From Photorhabdus heterorhabditis (GTDB taxonomy: Bacteria; Pseudomonadota; Gammaproteobacteria; Enterobacterales; Enterobacteriaceae), in the NCBI RefSeq assembly GCF_018448905.1, contig NZ_RCWA01000008.1, positions 1 to 64,000 on the forward strand: a stretch of DNA of 64,000 nucleotides. Direction: 5' to 3'. Both the position numbers and the translations under genes were made by a program. How positions within the stretch are numbered: the stretch's first letter is position 1; each line of letters opens with the position of its first letter. Below are positions 21,213 through 33,165 of this stretch, one piece after another. The notes below the pieces were generated by a model. It saw only the letters and a program-made list of their open reading frames with translations. It had not been told where the DNA came from and searched no databases.

Positions 21213-22550
21213 TTAACCGGCATGTTTCACTGCATCAGCAATACGATGCGCCAGAGCGGTTACCTGCTCATTATCTTCACCTTCTACCATGACGCGAATC
21301 AATGGCTCAGTGCCAGACTTACGTAACAATACTCGTCCACAGCCATTTAATTCAGCTTCAACAGACTTGGTGACATTAATTACATTTTCTGATTGAAGTG
21401 GATCATGTGAACCGGAGAAACGAACATTCACCAACACCTGCGGTAAAAGTTTCATACCACTACACAAATCATGCAGGCTCATATGGTTGCGCACCATTGC
21501 GCTCAGAACCTGAAGGCCAGCAACAATACCATCACCTGTAGTGGTTTTATCAAGCAGGATAACATGACCAGAGTTTTCAGCGCCTAAACGCCAACCTTCT
21601 TCCTGTAGTTTTTCCAATACATAGCGGTCACCCACTTTAGTACGCAAGAATGGGATACCAAGCTGTTTCAATGCCAATTCCAATCCCATATTACTCATCA
21701 GCGTACCAACAACACCACCACGCAGTTGTCCCAGTCTCAATGCTTCACGAGCAATAATATAAAGGATCTGGTCGCCATCAACTTTCTGCCCTAAATGGTC
21801 AACCATAATAACGCGATCACCGTCACCATCGAATGCCAAACCAACGTCTGCTTTTTCCTCCACAACACGTTGCTGCAACAAACGAACATCGGTAGCGCCA
21901 CATTTTTCGTTAATATTAATACCGTTTGGCTCGCAGCCAATCGTCACAACGTTAGCCCCCAATTCTCTAAGTACATTTGGAGCAATGTGATAAGTAGCAC
22001 CATTAGCGCAATCAAGCACAACTTTCAATCCATTGAGACTTTGCTCACTCGGAAATGTGCCTTTACAGAATTCAATATAGCGACCTGCAGCATCGACAAT
22101 ACGGTTTGCACGTCCCAATTCAGCAGATTCTACACAAGTCAGTGGTTTTTCCATTTCAGCTTCAATAGCTTCTTCCACATCATCTGGCAGTTTTGTGCCG
22201 TCGATAGAGAAGAATTTAATACCATTATCGTAATAAGGGTTATGAGAAGCAGAGATAACAATGCCAGCTTCAGCGCGGAAAGTACGGGTCAGATAAGCAA
22301 CAGCAGGTGTTGGCATAGGACCTGTGAATGAAGCTGATAAACCGGCAGCTGCCAAACCCGCTTCTAAAGAAGACTCCAACATATAGCCAGAAATACGGGT
22401 ATCCTTACCGATAATGATCTTACGAGAACCATGACGGGCCAATACCTTACCTGCAGCCCAACCGAGCTTTAACACAAAATCCGGCGTAATCGGACTGTCA
22501 CCCACTTTGCCACGGATGCCATCAGTACCAAAATATTTACGGTTACTCAT
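21213..22550 (-). CDS. glmM: Phosphoglucosamine mutase
   Basis: Converts glucosamine-6-P to glucosamine-1-P for UDP-GlcNAc, and hence for peptidoglycan and LPS. The 445 residues match E. coli. The phospho-serine S102 lies in ISASHNP, the metal loop is [12 protein letters not shown] (about 240-250) and the sugar-binding loop is AENSGHVI. The frame is open upstream, but [14 protein letters not shown] is the conserved start. It overlaps the end of folP by 8 nt, so the two are translationally coupled. Confidence 0.97.
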   Translation of the reverse strand: MSNRKYFGTDGIRGKVGDSPITPDFVLKLGWAAGKVLARHGSRKIIIGKDTRISGYMLESSLEAGLAAAGLSASFTGPMPTPAVAYLTRTFRAEAGIVISASHNPYYDNGIKFFSIDGTKLPDDVEEAIEAEMEKPLTCVESAELGRANRIVDAAGRYIEFCKGTFPSEQSLNGLKVVLDCANGATYHIAPNVLRELGANVVTIGCEPNGININEKCGATDVRLLQQRVVEEKADVGLAFDGDGDRVIMVDHLGQKVDGDQILYIIAREALRLGQLRGGVVGTLMSNMGLELALKQLGIPFLRTKVGDRYVLEKLQEEGWRLGAENSGHVILLDKTTTGDGIVAGLQVLSAMVRNHMSLHDLCSGMKLLPQVLVNVRFSGSHDPLQSENVINVTKSVEAELNGCGRVLLRKSGTEPLIRVMVEGEDNEQVTALAHRIADAVKHAG

Positions 22551-23391
22551 AATTTTTCTCTTCCTTTGCTGAAAGTGTTGCTTCGACAATTCGCATTGCC
22601 TGCACAGTTTCTCTAACGTCATGTACCCGGATAATCTGCGCTCCTTGCATAGCAGCAATAACAGCACAGGCCACACTACCGGCAACCCTTTCTTGTGGCG
22701 GCACATTAAGCAACTGACCTATCATAGACTTACGAGACATTCCTGCTAGCACAGGCAAGCCAAATTGATGAAATTCGTTTAAATACGCCAATAATTGATA
22801 ATTATGTGTCAAGCTCTTACCAAAACCGAAGCCAGGATCAAGAATAAGTTTATTTTTTTCTATCCCTGCCGCAACACAACGTTCAATTTGTTTAGTAAAA
22901 AATTGTTTCACTTCACCCAATACGTTTTCATAATGTGGCGCATCCTGCATAGTCCGTGGCTGCCCCTTCATATGCATCAAACAAATAGGTAAGCCAGATT
23001 GAGCAGCGCTTTCTAAAGCACCAGGCTCTTGCAATGAACGAATATCATTAATCAAACAAGCGCCAGCTCTTGCCGATTCACTCATAACCAATGCTTTTGA
23101 TGTATCAACAGAAATCCAGATATCAAAGCGCTGAGCTAAAGCCTCAACAATCGGTACAACCCGATCTACTTCTTCCTGTTCACTGATTTCATCAGCGCCC
23201 GGACGGGTAGATTCTCCACCGATATCAATGATCGCAGCTCCTTCAGTAATCATCTCTTCCGCATGTCGTAAGGCCATATCAAAAGTATTGTAAGTACCAC
23301 CATCAGAAAATGAATCTGGAGTAACGTTCAAAATACCCATCACTTGTGGGCGAGAAAGATCGAGAACACTACCTCTGGCTATGAGTTGCAT
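22543..23391 (-). CDS. folP: Dihydropteroate synthase
   Basis: Condenses p-aminobenzoate with dihydropterin pyrophosphate in folate synthesis; the sulfonamide target. The 282 residues equal the E. coli length. Signatures [14 protein letters not shown] (near 20-33), [13 protein letters not shown] (near 54) and LDPGFGFGK are present. It lies between ftsH and glmM on the minus strand, behind a terminator-like hairpin, as in the E. coli ftsH-folP-glmM order. Confidence 0.97.
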   Translation of the reverse strand: MQLIARGSVLDLSRPQVMGILNVTPDSFSDGGTYNTFDMALRHAEEMITEGAAIIDIGGESTRPGADEISEQEEVDRVVPIVEALAQRFDIWISVDTSKALVMSESARAGACLINDIRSLQEPGALESAAQSGLPICLMHMKGQPRTMQDAPHYENVLGEVKQFFTKQIERCVAAGIEKNKLILDPGFGFGKSLTHNYQLLAYLNEFHQFGLPVLAGMSRKSMIGQLLNVPPQERVAGSVACAVIAAMQGAQIIRVHDVRETVQAMRIVEATLSAKEEKNYE

Positions 23392-23412
23392 GTTGGTCTG
23401 CCTTTAATGTCA

Positions 23413-23437
23413 AAACCCCAGGGCTTACCTGGGGTTT
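23413..23437 (-). terminator. Hairpin between ftsH and folP
   Basis: AAACCCCAGG and CCTGGGGTTT form a 10-bp stem with a 5-nt loop; the minus strand continues TTTTGAC. It should limit readthrough from ftsH into folP-glmM. Confidence 0.8.
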
Positions 23438-23467
23438 GATGAGTATATCTGCCAGACTCAGGAACAA

Positions 23468-25420
23468 TTACCGATCATTGTTTCCCGGCTTCCCTGGCTG
23501 TTCGCCACTTTGTACCGATGTATCGATATCACCAGTTGGTTTTACAGGCTGTGGCGGAGATGTATTATCTGCTGGACGGCTGTTATTGTTGCTACCATTA
23601 CCATTTTCCCATCCTGCTGGCGGTCGCACATTTGTACGATTCATTAAATCATCAATCTGAGGTGCATCAATAGTTTCATACTTCATCAATGCATCTTTCA
23701 TTGAATGCAGGATATCAAGGTTATCCATCAAAATCTGGCGGGCACGTTGATAATTATTATCGATAATTGCCTTAACTTCCTGATCAATCAAACGAGCTGT
23801 TTCATCAGACATATGTTTAGCTTTAGCAACTGAACGCCCAAGGAACACTTCACCTTCTTCTTCCGCATAGAGCAATGGGCCAAGCCTTTCCGAGAACCCC
23901 CACTGCGTCACCATATTTCGGGCGATTGACGTCGCTACTTTGATATCGTTAGATGCGCCAGTAGAAACATTGTCCGGACCGTAAATAATCTCTTCTGCCA
24001 GACGACCACCGTACAGAGTTGAAATCTGACTTTCCAGTTTCTGGCGGCTGGCACTAATCTGGTCACCTTCCGGTAGGAAGAAAGTCACGCCCAAAGCTCG
24101 GCCACGCGGAATAATGGTAACTTTATGAACAGGATCATGCTCAGGAACTAGACGACCGATAATTGCATGGCCTGCTTCATGATAAGCAGTTGATTCTTTT
24201 TGCTCTTCCGTCATCACCATGGAGCGGCGTTCTGCACCCATCATGATTTTGTCTTTCGCTTTTTCGAATTCAACCATAGACACCACACGTCTGTTGCCAC
24301 GGGCAGCAAACAGAGCAGCTTCATTCACCAGATTCGCCAAATCAGCACCAGAAAATCCTGGAGTACCACGTGCAATAACCGAAGCGTTAACATCAGTATC
24401 CAAAGGTACACGACGCATATGAACTTTTAAAATCTGCTCACGACCACGTACGTCTGGTAGGCCAACAACAACCTGACGGTCAAAACGGCCAGGACGCAGT
24501 AACGCTGGATCAAGGACATCAGGACGGTTGGTCGCAGCAATAACGATAATACCTTCGTTACCTTCAAAACCATCCATCTCAACCAGCATCTGGTTTAAAG
24601 TCTGCTCACGTTCATCATGACCACCACCCAAGCCAGCACCACGCTGGCGACCCACTGCATCAATCTCATCGATAAAAATGATACAAGGTGCAGCTTTCTT
24701 CGCCTGCTCAAACATATCACGAACACGGGATGCACCAACACCAACAAACATTTCAACAAAGTCAGAACCAGAGATTGTAAAGAATGGCACTTTCGCCTCA
24801 CCAGCAATTGCCTTTGCCAGTAAGGTCTTACCGGTACCCGGTGGCCCGACCATCAGAATACCTTTCGGAATTTTCCCACCCAATTTCTGGAAACGGCCTG
24901 GTTCACGTAAGTATTCCACCAGTTCACCAACTTCTTCTTTTGCTTCATCACAACCAGCAACATCAGCAAAAGTGGTTTTAATCTGGTCTTCTGTCAGCAT
25001 ACGGGCTTTGCTTTTACCAAATGACATCGCCCCCTTACCGCCACCGCCTTGCATCTGACGCATAAAGAAAATCCAGACCCCGATAAGCAGTAGCATCGGG
25101 AACCAAGAAATAAAAATAGAGGTTAGCAGGCTTGGTTCTTCGGGCGGCTCACCAACTACTTTTACATTCTTATTTAGCAAGGTGTCTAACAGCTTTTCAT
25201 CCTGCACTGGCAGGTAAGTGGTATATCTACTGTTATCTTTCTTACTAACATTAATCTCACGACCTGAGATACGAACTTCGCGCACCTGATCCTGGGCTAA
25301 CTCATTGATAAAGGTAGAGTAATCCACCCTACGACTATTGGAATCGCTGGGACCAAAACTCTGGAATAACGACATCAGCACAACTGCGATAACTAACCAG
25401 AGAATCAGGTTTTTCGCCAT
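23468..25420 (-). CDS. ftsH: ATP-dependent zinc metalloprotease FtsH
   Basis: Membrane-anchored AAA+ protease that degrades LpxC, sigma-32 and misassembled membrane proteins. The 650 residues from [16 protein letters not shown] (E. coli 644) hold two N-terminal membrane helices (about 5-24, 97-120) flanking a periplasmic domain, Walker A GPPGTGKT (near 195), Walker [12 protein letters not shown], second region of homology RPGRFDRQ, the zinc motif HEAGH (near 418), and a Gly/Asn/Pro-rich variable tail. A TTG three codons upstream (25429) is an alternative start. rlmE precedes it on the same strand, the usual pair. Confidence 0.97.
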   Translation of the reverse strand: MAKNLILWLVIAVVLMSLFQSFGPSDSNSRRVDYSTFINELAQDQVREVRISGREINVSKKDNSRYTTYLPVQDEKLLDTLLNKNVKVVGEPPEEPSLLTSIFISWFPMLLLIGVWIFFMRQMQGGGGKGAMSFGKSKARMLTEDQIKTTFADVAGCDEAKEEVGELVEYLREPGRFQKLGGKIPKGILMVGPPGTGKTLLAKAIAGEAKVPFFTISGSDFVEMFVGVGASRVRDMFEQAKKAAPCIIFIDEIDAVGRQRGAGLGGGHDEREQTLNQMLVEMDGFEGNEGIIVIAATNRPDVLDPALLRPGRFDRQVVVGLPDVRGREQILKVHMRRVPLDTDVNASVIARGTPGFSGADLANLVNEAALFAARGNRRVVSMVEFEKAKDKIMMGAERRSMVMTEEQKESTAYHEAGHAIIGRLVPEHDPVHKVTIIPRGRALGVTFFLPEGDQISASRQKLESQISTLYGGRLAEEIIYGPDNVSTGASNDIKVATSIARNMVTQWGFSERLGPLLYAEEEGEVFLGRSVAKAKHMSDETARLIDQEVKAIIDNNYQRARQILMDNLDILHSMKDALMKYETIDAPQIDDLMNRTNVRPPAGWENGNGSNNNSRPADNTSPPQPVKPTGDIDTSVQSGEQPGKPGNNDR

Positions 25421-25477
25421 GTCACTCAAGGGATTAACCTCATATTACAACTGTGTTAACAAATAGCATTCAGGGTA

Positions 25478-26107
25478 CTATAGTTTCCGCCCTGTCGCTA
25501 CAATGTATACTTCACGCGATCGTGCCCGCGAAGCGTCTGGCTTACGAATTTTCACATTCGTAAACAGGGAGCGAATTTCCCTCAGGTATTCATCAAAGCC
25601 TTCTCCCTGAAATACTTTGACGATGAAACTCCCCCCGGGGGCCAGCACATCACGACACATATCTAACGCCAATTCAACCAGATACATGGATCGAGGAATA
25701 TCGACCGCAGGTGTTCCGCTCATATTGGGTGCCATATCCGACATGACTACCTGGACTTTGTTATTACCAACTCGTTCAAGCAATGTTTTCAATACAAGTT
25801 CATCACGAAAATCACCCTGAAGGAAATCAACTCCAACAATTGGGTCCATCGGTAAAAGATCACAAGCAATGACCCGCCCATTCTCATTAATTTGACTCAC
25901 TGCGTACTGAGACCATCCACCAGGGGCTGCGCCTAAATCGACAACGGTCATGCCGGGCTTAAAAATTTTGTCACTTTGTTGAATTTCATCAAGTTTAAAC
26001 CAAGCGCGAGAACGCAGCCCTTTTTTCTGTGCCTGAAGAACATATTTATCACTAAAGTGTTCTTGTAACCAGCGACTGGAACTTGCCGAACGTTTTTTAT
26101 TGGCCAT
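25478..26107 (-). CDS. rlmE: 23S rRNA 2'-O-ribose U2552 methyltransferase
   Basis: SAM-dependent methyltransferase (FtsJ/RrmJ) acting on the A-loop of assembled 50S subunits. The 209 residues start [18 protein letters not shown]; the frame extends four codons further upstream. The SAM motif [13 protein letters not shown] and the catalytic K-D-K-E set (K of [10 protein letters not shown] of [13 protein letters not shown] of [11 protein letters not shown] of SREVYIVA) are all present. Divergent from yhbY and upstream of ftsH. Confidence 0.97.
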   Translation of the reverse strand: MANKKRSASSSRWLQEHFSDKYVLQAQKKGLRSRAWFKLDEIQQSDKIFKPGMTVVDLGAAPGGWSQYAVSQINENGRVIACDLLPMDPIVGVDFLQGDFRDELVLKTLLERVGNNKVQVVMSDMAPNMSGTPAVDIPRSMYLVELALDMCRDVLAPGGSFIVKVFQGEGFDEYLREIRSLFTNVKIRKPDASRARSREVYIVATGRKL

Positions 26108-26244
26108 TGTCCTTTCCAACTATACTAATAAAGAGCCAGATATCTATTGCTCGACACACCAAAACCACAACACACTATTTATGGTGATAGATATGAGATG
26201 GCGGTAGAATGTCCCGTTTTCAATCCTAACTAAGCAAAAAAACA

Positions 26245-26538
26245 ATGACTCTTAACAAAAAACAAGTACAACACCTAAAAAGTCTCGCTCATCCGTTAAA
26301 ACCTGTCGTTATGATCGGTAACAACGGTCTGACTGAAGGCGTGTTAGCTGAAATTGAACAAACGCTGACACACCATGAGCTTATCAAAGTCAAAATCGCA
26401 GGCGAAGATCGTGAAATCAAAAGTTTGATCGCCGATGCAATTGTCCGCGAGACCGGCGCATATAATGTGCAAATTATCGGGAAAATTCTGGTTCTTTACC
26501 GCCAATCGGAAGAACGCAAAATTATTTTACCTAAATAA
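26245..26538 (+). CDS. yhbY: CRM-domain ribosome assembly protein YhbY
   Basis: The 97-residue RNA-binding protein is a single CRM domain associated with pre-50S particles. The family GxxG loop is GNNGLTEG (near residues 27-34), with the LAHPLKPVV start and the VIGKILVLYR end region. Length and sequence equal E. coli YhbY. Transcribed divergently from rlmE across 137 bp. Confidence 0.95.
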   Translation: MTLNKKQVQHLKSLAHPLKPVVMIGNNGLTEGVLAEIEQTLTHHELIKVKIAGEDREIKSLIADAIVRETGAYNVQIIGKILVLYRQSEERKIILPK

Positions 26539-26581
26539 TCAAATCACATTTATATAAAAATGCCATGCGCATTATTATGAT

Positions 26582-26607
26582 AAAAAAGGCCGAATCTGGC
26601 CTTTTTT
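26582..26607. terminator. Bidirectional terminator between yhbY and greA
   Basis: AAAAAAGGCC and GGCCTTTTTT around a 6-nt loop, between convergent genes. Confidence 0.9.
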
Positions 26608-26674
26608 ACTTTCTATACAATTCTAGTGTAACTTTACCTAACGGAAATCGACAGCAACAAGCTGATCCTGAAGT

Positions 26675-27151
26675 TTAAATATATTCAACTTTCAAGATTT
26701 CATATTCAACTTCACCACCAGGCGTCTTGATAGTCACAACGTCATCAACCTCTTTGCCAATCAGGCCACGAGCAATCGGTGAATTCACGGAAATTAAATT
26801 TTCTTTAATATCAGCCTCATCATCACCTACAATCCGGTAAGTCTGCTCTTCGTCAGTATTTACATTCAAAGCTGTAACTGTAGCACCAAAAATAACACGT
26901 CCAGTCTTGGGCATTTTTGTAACATCAATCACTTGTGCATTAGAAAGCTTAGCTTCAATTTCCTGGATACGACCTTCGCAGAAACCTTGTTGTTCACGAG
27001 CTGCATGATATTCAGCGTTTTCTTTCAGATCACCATGTTCACGCGCTTCAGCAATGTCTGAAATAATTTTTGGACGACGTACGTTTTTCAGATAATCTAA
27101 CTCTTCGCGCAACTTATCCGCGCCACGTACCGTCATTGGAATCTGTTTCAT
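26675..27151 (-). CDS. greA: Transcript cleavage factor GreA
   Basis: Rescues backtracked RNA polymerase by stimulating transcript cleavage through the secondary channel. The 158 residues match E. coli. The N-terminal antiparallel coiled coil (1-75) carries the acidic tip in [16 protein letters not shown]; the C-terminal FKBP-like domain follows (80-158). Divergent from dacB, as in E. coli. Confidence 0.97.
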   Translation of the reverse strand: MKQIPMTVRGADKLREELDYLKNVRRPKIISDIAEAREHGDLKENAEYHAAREQQGFCEGRIQEIEAKLSNAQVIDVTKMPKTGRVIFGATVTALNVNTDEEQTYRIVGDDEADIKENLISVNSPIARGLIGKEVDDVVTIKTPGGEVEYEILKVEYI

Positions 27152-27411
27152 TATATTAATCCTCTAAATCTTTCCTGAGCAAAAACCAAACATCATCCTG
27201 ATGTTTTCAGATAACAGCACAATGAGCACACCTTGTCGGGCGGGCTTCCAGACAATAAACAGTAATGTAAACCTCAGGATTACCCAGAGTTCACAATCAT
27301 TTCTACATATTAATGTGTCATTCTAACGTAGACTTGATGATGGGTCATCGTTTACTTTTCCCCACTTTGCACCTTAGTATTGTGGTATGTCCACATCCAC
27401 ATGTGAAATTT

Positions 27412-28860
27412 ATGTCCCTTTTTAAAATGGCCAGCAGATTAGTTTGCGTTACCACGCTGTATTTGACTATCACCAACGCAAATGCCACACCTGTTGAGGA
27501 ATATGCACAATATTTGCCTGACGGTACCAATCTGGCGTTAATCGCCCAAAAAGTTGGCGCCAATACACCGTTACTTGATTATCACGGCCAGCAAATGGCT
27601 CTACCAGCAAGTACTCTAAAAGTTGTCACGGCCCTTGCAGCATTATTGCAACTAGGCAAAGACTATCGCTTTATCACCACACTAGAAAGTAATGGCAAAA
27701 TTTCAAATGGTGTTTTAAAAGGGAATTTGACTGCTCGTTTTGTTGGAGATCCAACACTGACCCGTCAACAACTTCGCAATATGGTTACTGTTCTACAACA
27801 ATCTGGTGTGAAAAAAATTGACGGGGATCTTCTGATAGATGTTTCCGCTTTTGCCAGCCACGATAAAGCTCCCGGTTGGGTATGGAACGACATGACCCAA
27901 TGTTTCAGTGCTCCACCTGCTGCCGCAATTGTGGATCGAAATTGTTTTTCAGTTTCACTATATAGCGCGGAACGTCCCGGTGATACTGCATTTATCCGTG
28001 TCGCATCCTTTTATCCAGTGAATATGTTCAGTGAAGTTAAAACCCTAGCAAAAGGATCACCTGAAAGCCAGTACTGTGAGTTGGATGTGGTTCCCGGAGA
28101 ACTTAACCGTTTTACGCTAACCGGATGCCTTACCCAACGCAGTGAACCATTACCACTGGCTTTCGCTATTCAGAATGGTGCCAGTTATGCAGGGGCAATT
28201 CTCAAAAATGAACTGCAAATTGCAGGAATTGAAATAACAGGCAATCTCAAACGCCAAAGCTTACCAACTGAACCCGGTAAAGTCCTAGCTCTGAATCAAT
28301 CAGTACCATTACATGATCTGCTGAAAGTCATGCTGAAAAAATCTGACAATATGATCGCTGATACTGTATTCCGAACAATAGGCCAACAGCACTTTAATAT
28401 ACCAGGAACCTGGCGTTCAGGCTCTGATGCTGTGCGGCAAGTATTAAAACAAAAAGCCGGTATCGATTTGGGAAATACCGTTATGGTGGATGGTTCAGGA
28501 TTATCCCGCCATAATCTGATCACCCCAGCAACCATGATGGAAGTATTACAGTTTATTGCTCAACATGATCAAGAATTAGACTTTATTTCTATGCTGCCAT
28601 TAGCGGGTCATGACGGCACGCTGAGATATCGGGGAGGGTTAGATGAAGCAGGAGTAAATGGGAAAGTTTCAGCTAAGACCGGTGCCCTGCAAGGAGTTTA
28701 TAATCTCGCTGGCTTTATAACCACTGCCAATGACCAGAGAATTGCCTTCGTACAGTTTATTTCTGCCTATGCCGTACCACCAAAAGAATATCGTAACCGC
28801 CGAATTCCTCTAGTGAGATTTGAAAGCAGGCTATATAAAGATCTATACCAATACAACTAA
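27412..28860 (+). CDS. dacB: D-alanyl-D-alanine carboxypeptidase/endopeptidase PBP4
   Basis: Periplasmic low-molecular-mass PBP that trims and cleaves D-Ala-mDAP crosslinks. I take the ATG at 27412 (481 residues), which gives a signal peptide ending near NANA-TP. The frame is open 33 codons further upstream without signal character, and no good Shine-Dalgarno sequence settles the start. An ATG at 27427 is an alternative. Active-site motifs: S67-T-L-K70, SDN in KKSDNMIAD, and KTG in VSAKTGALQG. Cysteines in the middle domain (MTQCFSAP, DRNCFS, YCELD, GCL) match the E. coli enzyme. Confidence 0.95.
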   Translation: MSLFKMASRLVCVTTLYLTITNANATPVEEYAQYLPDGTNLALIAQKVGANTPLLDYHGQQMALPASTLKVVTALAALLQLGKDYRFITTLESNGKISNGVLKGNLTARFVGDPTLTRQQLRNMVTVLQQSGVKKIDGDLLIDVSAFASHDKAPGWVWNDMTQCFSAPPAAAIVDRNCFSVSLYSAERPGDTAFIRVASFYPVNMFSEVKTLAKGSPESQYCELDVVPGELNRFTLTGCLTQRSEPLPLAFAIQNGASYAGAILKNELQIAGIEITGNLKRQSLPTEPGKVLALNQSVPLHDLLKVMLKKSDNMIADTVFRTIGQQHFNIPGTWRSGSDAVRQVLKQKAGIDLGNTVMVDGSGLSRHNLITPATMMEVLQFIAQHDQELDFISMLPLAGHDGTLRYRGGLDEAGVNGKVSAKTGALQGVYNLAGFITTANDQRIAFVQFISAYAVPPKEYRNRRIPLVRFESRLYKDLYQYN

Positions 28861-28868
28861 TACAATGA

Positions 28869-28888
28869 GCGCCACAAACATGTGGCGC
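28869..28888. terminator. Hairpin between convergent dacB and obgE
   Basis: GCGCCACA-AACA-TGTGGCGC is a perfect 8-bp stem in the 56-bp gap between the two stop codons. It lacks a strong U tract on either side, so termination may be weak. Confidence 0.6.
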
Positions 28889-28916
28889 CCTTAACTATAA
28901 TGAAAGAAGGGAAGAA

Positions 28917-30203
<1,287 letters not shown>

Positions 30204-30204
30204 T

Positions 30205-30331
30205 TATACCCGTTATCTTTCAAGTTGCCTCTTTGTTGGCTGCACTCACTCACCCCGGTCACAGAGTTATCTATGCTCCCGGGAATTCGCTCCTTTGCCG
30301 TCGCGATGCATCTTGAAATCCATTAGGTATA
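30205..30331. repeat. ERIC element, copy 1
   Basis: A 127-bp imperfect palindrome bounded by TATACCC and GGTATA. It carries the ERIC core (CACTCACCCCGGTCAC and ATGCTCCCGGGAATTCG, equivalent to the ERIC2 and ERIC1R primer regions). It sits inside the rplU-rpmA/obgE gap where yhbE would be in E. coli. Nearly identical copies are at 49530 and 51964. Confidence 0.9.
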
Positions 30332-30344
30332 TAACTCGAAAAAC

Positions 30345-30614
<270 letters not shown>

Positions 30615-30621
30615 CTAAATC

Positions 30622-30930
30622 TTAAGCGATGCCAGTGATTTTAACATCAGTGAACCACTGACGGTGGCCCTGCTGCTTACGGCTGTGTTTACGGCGACGA
30701 AACTTAACAATTTTAATTTTCTCGCCGCGACCATGAGCAACCACTTCAGCTTTGATTTTAAAGCCTTCAACGACAGGAGCGCCGATTTTGATGTCATCAC
30801 CATTAGCGACCATCAGAACCTGGTCAAACTCAACAGTTTCACCCGTTGCGATGTCCAGCTTTTCCAGGCGAATTGTTTGACCTTCGCTGACTCGGTGTTG
30901 TTTACCACCACTTTGGAAAACCGCGTACAT
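30622..30930 (-). CDS. rplU: Ribosomal protein L21
   Basis: 50S protein binding 23S rRNA with L20. The 102 residues start [18 protein letters not shown] (E. coli 103); the frame is open 12 codons upstream without homology. The conserved [21 protein letters not shown] segment is present. Divergent from ispB across 250 bp. Confidence 0.98.
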   Translation of the reverse strand: MYAVFQSGGKQHRVSEGQTIRLEKLDIATGETVEFDQVLMVANGDDIKIGAPVVEGFKIKAEVVAHGRGEKIKIVKFRRRKHSRKQQGHRQWFTDVKITGIA

Positions 30931-31181
30931 ATTAACTCCGCTTTCCGCACGCCCCCTATATATCATTCCAGAGCGCGCTATAAATATTCATAATAGGGCG
31001 CGAATTCTACGCAAAAAAGCCCAAGAAGACAAGAGCAGAATTAGAGCAGAAGATAAAAAAACGTAGTTTCTGAATTGTCATTTATTTGAACTGTTTTTCG
31101 AGTACAATCAAGACACAGCGATAACTATTGTAATATTAATATGAACACAGCTCTGCATTAGAACCCATAGCCGAAAAAAAC

Positions 31182-32153
31182 ATGAATTTAGAATCTATTA
31201 TCAAGCTAACCGCTGATGATATGGCAGCGGTAAATGAAGCCATTCTTAGTCAGTTAAATTCTGACGTTACCCTTATAAATCAACTGGGCTACTACATAAT
31301 TAGTGGAGGAGGAAAGCGCATTCGCCCAATAATTGCCATTCTAGCTGGCAGAGCATTGGGTCACCAGGGTGATAAGCATATTACTGTTGCTGCATTAATT
31401 GAATTCATCCATACAGCTACCCTATTACATGATGATGTTGTGGACGAATCGGATATGCGACGCGGTAAAGCAACCGCCAATGCCACTTTTGGTAATGCGG
31501 CAAGTGTACTGGTTGGTGATTTTATATATACTCGTTCTTTCCAGATGATGACAGCCCTTGACTCTATGCGGGTTCTCAAATTGATGTCAGAAGCCACCAA
31601 TGTTATCGCTGAAGGTGAAGTTTTGCAGTTAATGAACTGCAATGACCCCAATATCTCCGAAGATGATTATATGCGGGTAATTTACAGTAAAACAGCTCGG
31701 CTATTTGAAGTTGCCGCTCACTCTTCTGCAATTCTTTCTAACGCCACACCAGAACAAGAAACCGCTTTACAAAATTACGGACGTTACTTAGGCACTGCAT
31801 TCCAGCTAATTGATGATTTACTTGATTATGATGCTGATAGCAATACATTAGGCAAAAATACCGGCGATGATCTTAATGAAGGTAAACCTACATTGCCATT
31901 ATTGCACGCTATGAATCATGGTAATCCAGAACAATCGGCACTTATTCGTGAAGCAATTGAAAAAGGTAATGGTCGCCATTTACTGGAAACCGTACTGACA
32001 ACAATGAAACAATGCGGCTCGCTGGAATACACCCGTAAACGAGCAGAGGAAGAAGCAGATAAAGCAATTGCTGCTTTGCAGGTGCTAGAAAGCTCCCCAT
32101 ACAAGCAAGCACTTGTGGGGTTAGCTCATATTGCTGTACAACGTCTTTCTTAA
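31182..32153 (+). CDS. ispB: Octaprenyl diphosphate synthase
   Basis: Chain-elongating trans-prenyltransferase that makes the side chain of ubiquinone-8 and menaquinone-8. The 323 residues equal E. coli. The first aspartate-rich motif is D84-D85-V-V-D88 (LLHDDVVDESDMRRGK), the second is QLIDDLLDYDAD (near 210), with GGGKRIRP near the N-terminus. It ends in a bidirectional terminator shared with the Mu-repressor-like gene. Confidence 0.97.
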   Translation: MNLESIIKLTADDMAAVNEAILSQLNSDVTLINQLGYYIISGGGKRIRPIIAILAGRALGHQGDKHITVAALIEFIHTATLLHDDVVDESDMRRGKATANATFGNAASVLVGDFIYTRSFQMMTALDSMRVLKLMSEATNVIAEGEVLQLMNCNDPNISEDDYMRVIYSKTARLFEVAAHSSAILSNATPEQETALQNYGRYLGTAFQLIDDLLDYDADSNTLGKNTGDDLNEGKPTLPLLHAMNHGNPEQSALIREAIEKGNGRHLLETVLTTMKQCGSLEYTRKRAEEEADKAIAALQVLESSPYKQALVGLAHIAVQRLS

Positions 32154-32164
32154 TTAATAATAAC

Positions 32165-32195
32165 AAAACCTGGAATTAATCTGACTCCAGGTTTT
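32165..32195. terminator. Bidirectional terminator after ispB
   Basis: AAAACCTGGA and TCCAGGTTTT pair perfectly. The stem overlaps the last codons of the convergent minus-strand gene. Confidence 0.85.
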
Positions 32196-32556
32196 TCTCT
32201 ATGTCTTCAACACCTACATCAATATAACCAATAAGTTTTGCCAGCCCTTCCCGCAGAATGAATTTCACAACTTTTTCGCGCTCAACTTTCGTCAGTTGAT
32301 AATAAGCCTCGACCCAAATTAAAAATGGGTCCTGCCTTTTATTTGTGTAATCAATAGTACTTTCCCCTACGGATAACACATTAAGTACATCTTCAGGCAA
32401 GCTGTTCATATGATATTCAAGAGCCTTGCCTTGAACACCCCGTTTACGTCTATATTCCCATCCTTCTCGTCTTGCCATCAGGTTTATCCCCTGTGGCGAA
32501 GAAGGAAGTCCGGCAATACCAACCAGCTCTTTAGCTGAGTACCATTCTTTTTTCAT
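32176..32556 (-). CDS. Mu-repressor-like DNA-binding protein (copy 2)
   Basis: The 126 residues from MKKEWYSAKELVGIAGLP carry an N-terminal Mu-type winged-helix domain, as in the phage Mu c repressor and MuA. The pattern W-x-S-x-KE, GLP-S-x-x-GI, REGWEYRRKRGVQGKALEY and a following LPE helix are visible. The C-terminal part (DPFLIWVEAYYQLTKVEREKVV, then a hydrophobic helix) resembles the oligomerisation region of Mu c. There is no transposase catalytic domain. It is the second gene of a tandem pair 77 nt after copy 1. The frame is open seven codons upstream. Confidence 0.75.
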   Translation of the reverse strand: MKKEWYSAKELVGIAGLPSSPQGINLMARREGWEYRRKRGVQGKALEYHMNSLPEDVLNVLSVGESTIDYTNKRQDPFLIWVEAYYQLTKVEREKVVKFILREGLAKLIGYIDVGVEDIEKNLESD

Positions 32557-32632
32557 ACTTTTCTTCTCACTTTGCACCGGGATAATGAAGAAGAAGCCAA
32601 GTTAGTTGGCATTTTTACTTTCCCAAAATAGG

Positions 32633-32980
32633 TCAAACAACAGAAAGTTTTTCTAAAAAGCTTCTGATCCCATCCCGTAAAATCATGGCTGTTACTGCCT
32701 GTTTCTCAGATTCTGACAACTGGTGGAACGCACCAACCCAAACCGATAACGGATCTTGCTTTTGCACCTGGTATTCAGAAGGTGATTCATGAAGTTCCAG
32801 TGCTGCGATAGTCTTTTCCGGAAAACAGGAATAGTGATACTCAACTGCTTTACCTTGTACGCCCCGTCTTTTCTGACGTATCCACTCTTCACGTTTTGCT
32901 CTGGCATTAATTCCTTGTGGTGATCCAGGTAACTCACCCACGCCGATTAATTCCTTGGCCGAATACCACTCTTTTTTCAT
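32633..32980 (-). CDS. Mu-repressor-like DNA-binding protein (copy 1)
   Basis: The 115-residue paralogue of the downstream gene starts MKKEWYSAKELIGVGELPGSPQGI, with the same Mu-type DNA-binding domain (REEWIRQKRRGVQGKAVEY) and C-terminal helices (DPLSVWVGAFHQLSESEKQAV). The pair arose by tandem duplication and has diverged mostly in the C-terminal half. It is transcribed away from sfsB, a Ner-like gene, across 185 bp of AT-rich DNA containing a symmetric pair of ATTTGGAAAT sites. Likely a transcription regulator; targets unknown. Confidence 0.75.
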   Translation of the reverse strand: MKKEWYSAKELIGVGELPGSPQGINARAKREEWIRQKRRGVQGKAVEYHYSCFPEKTIAALELHESPSEYQVQKQDPLSVWVGAFHQLSESEKQAVTAMILRDGIRSFLEKLSVV

Positions 32981-33032
32981 CGCGTTTCTCTATTTTTGTA
33001 ACCAAGTTCAAAAAAGAAGCTTTTAAGAAAAA

Positions 33033-33077
33033 ATTTGGAAATATTTTCAGAAAAATAATGCTATTTTATTTCCAAAT
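33033..33077. promoter_or_regulatory. Candidate operator pair between the Mu-like repressor and sfsB
   Basis: ATTTGGAAAT (33033-33042) and ATTTCCAAAT (33068-33077) are exact inverted copies separated by 25 bp. They lie in the divergent intergenic region. The arms are also short near-palindromes. A repressor/Ner operator is the natural reading, but binding is not shown. Confidence 0.4.
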
Positions 33078-33165
33078 AACAGGTTTAAGTTCGTTATTGC
33101 TCTCATGCAGACCCGTTATTTATACCACTAACATAGCATCAAATTTAATAAAAAAAGGATTAAAA

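Noticed and set aside
21795-22331. 178-codon plus-strand open frame
   Set aside because: Fully antisense to glmM, with no homology-like motifs; a shadow frame.
32917-33165. Long N-terminal extension of the sfsB frame
   Set aside because: The extension runs through the divergent promoter region and the start of the opposing gene; homology and the Shine-Dalgarno sequence place the start at 33166.
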